From Seiridium cupressi (taxonomy: Eukaryota > Ascomycota > Sordariomycetes > Amphisphaeriales > Sporocadaceae): a DNA stretch of 64,000 nt. The DNA is taken from contig JARVKI010000027.1 of the NCBI GenBank assembly GCA_036674765.1, positions 310,001 through 374,000 on the forward strand, written 5' to 3'. Position numbers and translations under genes: made by a program. This document shows, in pieces, positions 23,877 through 33,048 of this stretch. Under the pieces are notes generated by a model. That model saw only the letters and a list, made by a program, of their open reading frames with translations, did no database searches and had not been told where the DNA came from. Each line of letters starts with the position of its first letter. The first letter of the stretch is position 1.

Positions 23877-24829
23877 ATGTCATCCAGCGTCGGAGGTCGA
23901 TCTTCGTCAGTCACAGAGCAAGGAGTAGCACTCAGCCAAGTTTGCACGCCTTCACATGATACCATGCCCACTGATGAAGAGATCCAACGGAAGCCCTGGA
24001 AATTCGTTGGCTACAAGAGCTATGCAGACTTTGTATCATCTGACAGTGATTTCTTCATCCTCCGTCGGTTCGATGCCTTGAATGTCAGGATCAGCCTGGC
24101 CATGCAAGACAAACTGTCTGTGCTCGAGGAGGAGTTAAATGCTCTAGATAGACGCTACAGCCAAAGAGAAGCTGCAGATATCAACAACGGCACGTTTCGA
24201 GACGACATGGAAGATCGTGAGGTTTTGTTAGAAGAGGTTTCGAAACACCTGTACAGATATAGTGAGTTTGTTGGGTGTATCTTTCACAGACCACTCGGTA
24301 ACGTCACACAGATAAATTCATTATGCAACAATCCGCGTTGCGACAGTACTCCAAAGCACCGAGAAGAGATATCAAGAGCATTAAGAACTGGCACTACAAC
24401 CACGGAAACGCAGCCATCTCAGCCGAGGAGCAACGATATCTAGACCACAGCGACGACCTTATCTGCGTAGCCCACAAAGACAAGACACCTTTGCGTCGGG
24501 CGCTTGATAGCTCATTACGCTTACGGACTCTGAACCTATGGAGAGAAAGAGGAAAGGAAGAGTCAGTGCCGCAGTATGATATGAACTACGTGTCATATTA
24601 TTCTGATAAACGCATGGACCAATTTGCATCCATTTTCATAATGTGTATCGGTCTCCTTATGCTCATCACACCCATATGGATACTCCAGGCGCTAGAACCC
24701 TCGAAGATGAAGTTGGTGGTCATCACGATTTTTATTTTTGTGTTTTTGATGGTCATGTCCTTTGCCATGGTCGCGAAACCATTCGAGGCTTTAGGAGCGA
24801 CGGCAGCGCAAGTTTATCCGCCCCTTTAA
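23877..24829 (+). CDS. DUF6594-type membrane protein
   Basis: Two exons (23877-24261 and 24312-24829) encode 300 residues; the 50-nt intron begins GTGAGT and ends CACAG. The nearer alternative acceptor at CTTTCACAG would introduce a stop, which supports this model. A Met nine codons upstream (23850) and one at 23964 are other possible starts. The order of features fits fungal DUF6594: a variable N-terminus, the GYKSYADFVSSDSDFFILRRF entry motif in two parts (GYKSYADF and DFFILRRF), a helical/coiled-coil middle (LSVLEEELNALDRRY), and two membrane helices at the C-terminus (FASIFIMCIGLLMLI and MKLVVITIFIFVFLMVM) before a short tail. The function of the family is unknown; these genes often occur in lineage-specific regions of filamentous ascomycetes. 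Confidence 0.8.
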
Positions 24830-25334
24830 TGTTAGCTTAATGCTGACATCTTATTCTCTAGTTACGCCGCGGTCCTTATGGTCTTTCTACAGCTTGGTTC
24901 GAACGGCTCTTAGGACACACTGAATCGTTCACCTGAAGACATTCTAATAATTAAATGTAGCGATTATTAAGATTAGCAGGCCTATCATTCATATGCCATG
25001 GCTTTAGCTCTTCAGCGCTTTATACTAAAAGTACGGGCTGCGCGTTGTGAATCTCTACCCTAATATACCACGATAAACATCCAGGAGATAGCATCGGCCT
25101 TAAGATTGGATTGCTCGTGCTATGGAAAGGTCTTATATGAAAGAGCGGATTATTCAATCTTAAGATTATAAATCGTTTCTCCCATTAAAGGGACGGATAA
25201 TACGTATAGAATAGGCTTTATATTGTTTATGCTTAAAACTAGTTCCTTTATATTATATTATATTATATTATATTATATTATATAGTATCACGCCCACCTG
25301 ATACTACTGCACCGGCCACTCAATACACAGGAAG
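24830..25334. other. AT-rich intergenic stretch
   Basis: No gene seen. It is AT-rich throughout and contains the pentanucleotide microsatellite listed separately. It may be repeat-derived. Confidence 0.5.
25248..25284. repeat. Pentanucleotide (ATATT-type) microsatellite
   Basis: About seven copies of a TATAT/ATATT unit in tandem, followed by TATAG. It lies just upstream of a truncated transcription-factor relic. Confidence 0.85.
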
Positions 25335-26089
25335 ATGGGACTCTCTTTGAATTTAGGATATTTGGCCAGCGACGGTGGTGATCACGTTGTTGATAAATAC
25401 ATGAACCGGCATATGGAGTGTTGTCGCCGCTCAGCAACAGAGATTGCAAAGCTGTTACAGATATACAAGCAGCACTATACTCTTATAAGTATAGTAATTT
25501 TTATTTTATTTTATTTACCCTTCCGACTTTACGATCTACATCTTCAACTTTCATCGTAGCGCCGAATCCCTATTACGTCTGTCCACCTGGGCTTTTTCGG
25601 CTGTCGTGATCCATCTCATGGACGCCCGATCCTCGAACCCCGGTAGATCACAGGCAATTCATCATCTCGAAATATGCGTGGATGCACTCAGATACCTACG
25701 AAAGGCTTGGTGAGCCTGGAGCGGGCGATCGCTGCGAGCTGTGCAACTGCTTGCACGTGAAAATGGTATTGGTGTAATGATGTCTCGCAACTACAACATT
25801 GTGGCGAACCAGGTCGAGTTGGTACGGGCTCCTACGGTGTCCCCAATCTATTACCACCGAACGAGACTAGAGCGAGTATCGGCAATGACAGCACGTTGTA
25901 GAGACCGCGAGAATCTTGGAAGATCTTGGACCCGAAGAGGTCGACTTGAATCGCATTGATGGTTCGACGAAAGACATGGACCCACTTGCGTTCTTATTTA
26001 ACGATATCGTGCAGGACTCGGATACAGATGCCCTTGTCAGACAATGGCTGTCGGAAAGTGGATTTGATTTATTCATTACGTCCATCTGA
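25335..26089 (+). pseudogene. C-terminal relic of a fungal-specific transcription factor
   Basis: Three separated pieces look like the C-terminal half of a Zn2Cys6-type regulator (Fungal_trans region). The first, from 25335, contains HMECCRRSATEIAKLL followed by YKQHYTL. The second, from 25617, contains HHLEICVDALRYLRKAW, then an in-frame TGA, then SGRSLRAVQLLARE. The third, about 25903-26089, reads ILEDLGPEEVDLNRI and ends with LVRQWLSESGFDLF followed by a stop. The DNA-binding Zn cluster is absent. The family call rests on pattern resemblance only. Confidence 0.4.
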
Positions 26090-26764
26090 TACTACTAATT
26101 GCGGACTAAGAGACAATTCCGCATGTTGTCGCCAAGCCGTCACTCTGACCAGAATCGTGACATCATTTATCTAATCCTTAATCAGAAACCGGTTGTTACA
26201 CGTGTTAGACAGACTACCCGTTGATTAAGAAGTGAATAAATCAGCTCGGTCATTTTTGACGCCCTTGATCTCTTACAACGCACCGGACGCCAACCATTGG
26301 TCACTTGACAAGCCAAAACCACAAAGGCTGATTGGTCTTCGCGCTCTAATAGGTTGCCTGTGTCTTCTCTGCGCGGCTCACCATCCTCAAACCATCATCA
26401 AGCAAAACTGCTATTAGACCCAAGGATGACAGCGCTGCACGGTGGTAGATGCTGGGGACTTCGGAGACTTTGTTGCAATTCGCTCGAGGTGAGTGTCGTT
26501 GGAACAAAGACTGAAGTCCTCTCATGTGCTCTTTTGCTGCTTTTGCTGCACAGACAAGGCTCAAATAACAGATTTGGAGAGCAGCCATATTCTAGTCCTA
26601 CCACATTTTCTACTCCAAGACCCCACGCTCATCATCCTACCGTACCTCAAAATCAACAACAGGGCAATGGACCCCATGGCCAAGCTGACTGACGCACAGA
26701 CCCAGACGTGTGTAAGCACGCCGAGATACGGTCACCCAACGGATCGTCGGTCTCACAAGATTTA
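26090..26764. other. Intergenic, no gene seen
   Basis: Only overlapping chance frames on both strands. It separates the transcription-factor relic from the 3' end of the protease-membrane gene. Confidence 0.45.
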
Positions 26765-29700
26765 TCAGCGAAAATAAGTGACAGTCGGCTCTTCTGTCAA
26801 ATATTCGACTACATCTGAGAAGAAAGTCTCTGTCACTGGAGGTGGTTGCGGTAGACGGAGTCTCGAGCCCCTAGATAACTCTAGCCCCGGTTCTTGCCTT
26901 GGGCGGTTCGGATCTGGTGCATCTGCTGATAGTTCGTGAACACGATCTAATGCTCCGGGGACCGTGTGGCTCTGTGCTTCTTTCGAAGAAAAGCTCGTGT
27001 AGCCTGTGGAGCCCCCATACGATCTCATCATGTCGGAAGTCTGGCCGCTCGTACTTGGCGGTGATGATCCCCGGACTGTCATGATGCCCCATGAAGGAGG
27101 AACAATTTTCACTTGAGAGGGCACTGATAGGCTGTTCGACTTTTGTGTTCGCAACTCGAAATTATCTCGTGTCGTTTCAAACGGTACTTGTGGCCGGCTG
27201 ATCATATTTATTTCAACTGTCTCAGGGCCATAATTCCTGAGTAGCATACGCCTTCGGTAGCACATAATGATGGGACGTGCAAATGACTTAGCGTTGATTA
27301 TTGAGATGATTGGCCAAAGCATGGTGAGACTACCGAAGATGGCTGCGGTTAAGGCTCCTGTCACAGGCTGTTGAAGGTCAAGTCCTAAATCCCGATCAGT
27401 ACAATCCATAGATGCTAAATAGTGGAATACACACCGGAGTTAAATAAGACCTTCATAAATGTATAGCCGGCCACTGCATCGAACCCGACACTGAAGATAC
27501 AGTACATCATATAGAGTGTATTCCTTGCAATTACTGTATCGATGGGCAATCCAAGAGTTGTTCTCCCGTGTGTTCGCACATTATCGTAGCGCAACTTCAG
27601 GATAAACCATGAAATAGTTGGCGATGAAGCAGAGAGTATAGAAATGCCGTCAGCAGCAGCTGAGGCAGAAAGCATGGCTCCTTGATCTGATTGTCTGATA
27701 TCAGCAAACCCGTCTGTTGAAGATATACGTGTCGTGGACTGACCTTGGATCTCTTGCTTGCGGATGATATATAACGTCGGAAGCATAGTACGTGCGAAGC
27801 TTGACGTTATGGCCAAACTCGCGAATATCAAGAACTTGGCTCGCGTTGAAGTTTCTGAGACTCTCGTGCCTATGAATAACCTCCAATCGAACTGATTGAA
27901 AAGGTAGACCAACAATATCTGCAGAATCCAGACGCTGGTGGCTATGACCCCGGATGCTGCGCCCAACCCTACAGTGTTAAGTAGATCTGTGCTTGATGAT
28001 ACATGGTCATCAGTAATCCCATACCAGTCAAGCACCATCGCCGCTATGAAACCAGCAAGGCAACCGACACCTAGCATCGGTAGAACCACAAGCAAGGCAA
28101 AGGGTGAGAGACCTCCAGGTCTAGGAGAAAATAGAAGCCCAAAAGAGCCCTGATCAGTTCTCGGCAGTCGACTTTGACCCAGTTCTAATGAGCCTGCATC
28201 TCTTGGTGGATATGAGTCAGATACTAGAGTAACGAGTCAGCCCACACTTGGGGAATTCATGAAGCTTCTAGCTGGAATATCTTACTCATTTTCATGACAT
28301 CCTGTTGCTCGACCGGATCAGGATCCGTAGCCTTTTTCCCTATCATTTCGCCTTCGCGCCATGGTTGCAAAATTCGATTGAGCTGGCCGTATACCTGCTT
28401 TTGGGAAGGTAAGAGTTCACCTCCATATTGCCTTAACCAGGCTTCTGGGTCGAGAAGTCCATCCAGAAAGCTTGTACCATACCGTAGGACCAGGCTTTTC
28501 ACAATGTTCACTACGGCATGCTTCGTTTGCCTTGTGTTAGGACTGTCTTTCGAGCGCTTTTCAATGTCGTTCCCAACTTCGAGGAATTCCTTGAGGCCGC
28601 GCAAGTACCAGCCGTTATACATTTGCACAAGAGTCTGAGGAGACAGAGCCTCCTCGACATAGTAATCACTCTTGTCATCATGATTTCGAAATGCCAAGTT
28701 CGCGCAGCTGACCAATGCGCGAAACGACGAAGCCAGGGATGGCTGTACCTTACCTTCCGTGAGCTCACTTATTTGTTGAAACTGGTCCGCCAGCCGAACA
28801 AAGTGGGCAGATCCTGGAGAGGTGGCCACGGCCGAACCAAGTACCCGGAACTGTTCAGGATCTGAGATGTCCAGCACCCACGAGCCGGAGTCGCCTCTTC
28901 GGATATCCACTAAGACATGTGTAAGAAACCCGATTGACGTGGATGATATCGGTCATGGCGGGATGACTTACTTTGCTCTTCATCCAAGAGAACTGTCCAC
29001 ACTTCAAGAAGCTCGGCAGTGCCTCCGCCTACAATGTACGACCGGTTGCCCGTCACTCTGCCCGTGCTTGCTGTATCGGCTGCACTGGCGATAAAAGCGG
29101 GACATCCGCCATAAGGCTCAGATGTCTTCTCAATATAATGTCTCTCAGAATGATTGGTACCATTGGTGCCCTTTTCCGGCCTTCGGACGAAATTTGGGAG
29201 CATTGAGTGATCTTCAATTGGTACGAGACACCACTCTGGCCCAATTTGATCACACCTTTCACACTGAGTTCTTTCCATTTCTCTTTCGGCAGTGTGGCAG
29301 CGGTACCCTCCGTTTCGATGTCTTGTTCTGCGTCGATAACATCAACCAAATCAGAACTACCTGGGAGATTCTCTGTTAAAAACACCAACGGCCTTTCTAC
29401 ATCATCCGCGAAGTCTTTCTCAACTAGTGTGTCTGCAACAGAAGCATGACCTGGCGATATTGGCTGTGATGAGGTATGTTGACATGCCATGACATAAAAA
29501 TTTCCGCCGAGCTCTATCGTTCCACCAATAGTCGATATCCAGGGTTGACCATCAACCGACGTCCGGAACAGGGCACCACAATACGTTTCGTCGTCAGCAA
29601 CGGGATGATATTGGTAAAATGATTGAAGACCCCCCGAGCTGATCTCCTCTGGCTTGATTGTTGGGCTCAGCGCCCCGTAGTTGGTCGGTTTCAAAGACCC

Positions 29701-30956
29701 GGAATCACCAGGTCTCAGGGATTTCAGATAGCCCTGTCCCGAGGACGCCGAGCCCTTGAGATCAGGCGATCCAACCTTGGAGATTTTGTCTGTATCATAA
29801 CAAAGCCTCAACGGTCTATATGAAGCCCTGTACCGTTCTTGCGACATGACGGTGTGAAATTTCGTGATGTCAGCCGCCGTTCGTAAACCATGAACGCAAA
29901 TATAATCAGTCGGCGCCGACCTAGCCTCCTTCACTCGGACAAGGGACAGTCGGCTGAGCGGTATCTCTTTGCCGAATAACTCGATTCGGTAACCCGGAGA
30001 CGCAAGCACCCTCGAGAATCGGGCGAGCTTCTCCTGATTCACTGCTGATTGCTCCACGATTTCTGCCTTGACTGTCCCGGGGGCCGCTGTCTTAGTGTGT
30101 TTCAACCTGTACAGCCTGCTGCGTTGCAAGCGGACCTGAAATGACCTAGGCCTACTGGCTCGCATGGGTGCTTTGCCTTTAGATGATGCGCTTGAAGCAT
30201 TAATCGATGGTGCTGCGGAAGTGGACTCTGTGCCCCTAATCGTAGTCGAAGAGCTTAGTGCCGTATCCGCGGTGTTGTTTTGATGGCTCGCCGTCTCCTG
30301 AGGATCGGGTCCATCATCACCACGCAAAGCAATTTGGTCGGTCGTGGCTAGGTGACTGGCTTGCACTCCTATACCTGGTTCACTCGAACTTACTGTCAGA
30401 TTATTAACGTCAGCGGCAGGGGCCATAGTAAATTCGGGAATGCTCCCTAGCCCATGATCGACCTCTGATGTTGTTGAGTCTGGAACAACTGAGGCAGTCC
30501 TCGTCTCCGTCAGTTGGGTGGCCATGGATTGGCTACTACCAACCGATTTATCGCGAACTCCATCTTCCGCGGCAAGATGTGACCCTGACACGTCGCTTGG
30601 GGCCTGGGAACCCGAGTTTGGTTGAGGTTTTTGAAAATCTGCTGCAGCCGGAGCAGCGATGGACTGCATCTCTTGCCTACTGGCCGCGCCGGTCAGCTGC
30701 TTAGGGCGCGCCCGACCGTTACCGGTGTTTTCATTCCCTTGCCTCGAAAATAGTCGCAACTTCGAAGCAAACTGGTGCAAAGAAGCGATCGTTGGCTTCC
30801 CAGTCTTCAAGTCATCCGGACTTGGTGTCGAATCCTCAGCCTCATCAAGCCCCCTTTTCGGGCTCTGCTGTAGTACCTTTAGTATAGGCTGCACCTATGA
30901 ACAGCTGCATGGCTTACCTTGAGTCCAATCCTGGTCAGAGCCCGGGAGATTGACAT
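26765..30956 (-). CDS. Trypsin-fold-like domain fused to a polytopic membrane region, with an apparent frameshift
   Basis: Model on the minus strand: 30956-30918, 30876-28972, 28909-28286, 28223-27435 and 27384-26765. It would encode about 1325 residues if one missing base near 29237-29245 is allowed for. The start MSISRALTRIGLK joins VLQQSPKRG through a 41-nt intron. Residues to about 390 are disordered. The middle carries serine-protease-like signatures: TIGGTIELGGNFYVMACQHT (candidate His), EWCLVPIED (where relatives show Asp before Trp; Glu here) and RRGDSGSWVLD (candidate Ser in GDSGS). The C-terminal 450 residues hold about six membrane helices (VLPMLGVGCLAGFIAAMV, IATSVWILQILLVYLF, AKFLIFASLAITSSF, TISWFIL, YCIFSVGFDAVAGY, LTAAIFGSLTMLWPIISII) and a basic/acidic tail. 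The protease call is inferred from motifs. The frame break makes a pseudogene possible. Confidence 0.6.
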
Positions 30957-31407
30957 TCTATTTCCTGACCATCGTGTCTCCCATTGCCATGGGGTGCAAA
31001 ACTGGGCTGTGGCAAAGAACGAAAAGTGCAAACTCGTTTTTATGTAGCAAGGCTGTGCTGAGGTGTTACAGCAGTTGCGAGTTACACCTGTTTGCGTCGT
31101 TCAAGCAGGGTCGCGTATCGATATCATCAGTTCGTGTAGTAGCTCCACTGACGTGGCCTGCGTCTGAGAACACCATACATTAAGCCGCAGAGTCTCAACC
31201 ATACCGAGATTCATCGATCCAGCGCGGTCATGAATATACATCAATCACACGTATTACTATCATTCCCCAACCGTTCCGAGTCACTGCACTTAGGCCTATT
31301 GATTCCGTAAGCACAGGTCCACCACTGATAGGCCGGTGCCTATTCCTAGCCCAGTCGCAACAGTATTTCCAATCGCTGGGTAACTCGTCGGCCCAGCAAG
31401 GGCCTCA
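30957..31407. promoter_or_regulatory. Shared head-to-head promoter region
   Basis: About 450 bp separates the start codons of the minus-strand protease-membrane gene and the plus-strand 31408 gene. The arrangement would allow co-regulation of the pair. I see no clear TATA box or named binding site. Confidence 0.4.
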
Positions 31408-32629
31408 ATGAGTGACACAGATGCCTTTGAGTTGACAAGGACTGCCCGGAAATCAGCAATCGCTGCGGAGATATGGGGACCAAGCTCAACGCTCGAAGCA
31501 GAGCAGAATAGAGTTGCTATGCTCGACTCTTTCTTCCAATGCTACGAGGATGAACAAGAGTCCGAGGAGATCGACCACACCGAAGTCCTTGCCGCTATCC
31601 GTATTCTAAAAGGGCGTCCCGAAACGAAACGAAACGGGTCGATTTACACTCCAGCGATAGAGCGTCTGCTGCAGGCGATGAGACAACGGACGTATTCATG
31701 TTGGATCTCGCGGTTCGCTCCATGTTTCTCGCAGCATGCACCCATCGCACTCGTCATGGCACAGAGTCCCTGAGCACTCAGACTGTTTTTCGGCCACGGT
31801 GGAAAGACTCTGAAAGTTTAACCACTTACCTTGGCCGGGTATTTCCTGTATCACAGCCACCTCAGCAAGACCTCTTAGAATTCAGGATCGAATAAGTTAC
31901 TTGGAGACATATGCTAGCGTAGCAATTGAGTGGACTAATCATCTGAGTGACCACCTTGTCTTGCTGCGCGGAGAGACTTGGAAAAAGCTCTATATTTTCC
32001 GTCATCCTAGCTTTTTAAAGGTGTCGTTGGAAAGGCTGCGCATAAATGATGAAGAAATGGGCCAGAGTGACGTAGAAGCTCTAAGACTGTAAGTTCTCCT
32101 TATTATAGGCACGCGGACTACAGCTTACCGATTCAGAGGCTGCTTGCCGCCAGGTCTCTTGAAAGAGACGCTATTAACAATGAACCTTCTCTTCCCTATA
32201 ATCGGTGACAGTGCATCGCGCACAGTCCTCGAAAGGGAGGTGAGACGGTACAATCTCGACCCGTATCTCTTGGACCACTTCTACCTGGATATGCGCGACC
32301 ACGAGAGCCCTAGAGACGCTTTGGAGCCGAGAGACATCAGAGGCCTCTACGAAAAGTACCCCTATTGGGCGGACCGACTATACGACCTGTGGAGGGAGGC
32401 TGATGACCCGACTCCGATCACAAGGATTGAGAGGTGGACGGAAGCTAGAAAGAACCCGCGTTTCACATATTGGTGTGCAGTTGTGTCCATCATGCTGGCC
32501 ATCATGTTTGGTTTACTAGCGACAGGCTTGGCGGCGATTCAGGTTTGGATTTCGTGGTGCGATTGGCTGGACGATCCATCTCTGTCCCAATGTGGGTATA
32601 AGAATATCACATCTAAGGGCAGGTCGTAA
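31408..32629 (+). pseudogene. Fungal protein with one C-terminal membrane helix, frame broken twice
   Basis: It starts MSDTDAFELTRTARKSAIAA and reads well to the repeat CGAAA x3 at 31620-31634. There the frame must change by one pentamer to continue into DRASAAGDETTDVFMLDLAV and on to PVSQPPQQDLLEF. A second one-base break near 31885-31890 leads to RISYLETYASVAIEW and on to EMGQSDVEALRL. A proper 48-nt intron (32089-32136, GTAAGT...CAG) then joins GCLPPGLLKETLLTMNLLF to the C-terminus. Near the end lies a membrane helix (VVSIMLAIMFGLLATGLAA). Relatives are intact unknown proteins common in filamentous ascomycetes. It is head-to-head with the protease-membrane gene, and both members of the pair are damaged. 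Confidence 0.55.
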
Positions 32630-32637
32630 ATTATGCA

Positions 32638-32692
32638 CGGCGGTCGAGGATCATATTTGTGGTCTATTTGAGTGCGCTTGATAGAACGATAA
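32638..32692 (+). repeat. Dispersed repeat, copy 2
   Basis: This is the partner of 1976-2030 (45 of 55 identical, no gaps, by hand). It starts nine bases after the stop codon at 32627-32629, so it is probably the 3' untranslated part of that gene family. Confidence 0.6.
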
Positions 32693-33048
32693 CCACCAGA
32701 CAATAAATAATATATTTTAAAACGCAGCTTTTCCAGCTGTGATTCGTGAAGCTAGAAATGTATGACGACAAAATGCAGCATACAGAAGCCACTAAACTGG
32801 CCGTGTGGGGCATGACATGGGGAGCTTCTCAAAACACGCGTAACGCGTCGAGGGCGCCGCCAATTCCCTGGCTCATCCATGTTTTTCCCTCCCACCATAG
32901 AAGATCGCGGCCCACCAAATCCTCCCATTGCACGCTCCTCAGCGCCTTACCGGGCTCGACGTCTGCGTACTGTATACATCGTACCTATCGCGCCTTTGCT
33001 CGGAGAAAATACAACTGCAGCTTCCGGTAGACAAGTTACTCCCCCACG

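Noticed and set aside
27700..27765. Additional 49-nt intron in the membrane part of the protease fusion gene (GTCAGT...ATCAG)
   Set aside because: Splicing it would shift the frame away from the continuous membrane-helix sequence that follows.
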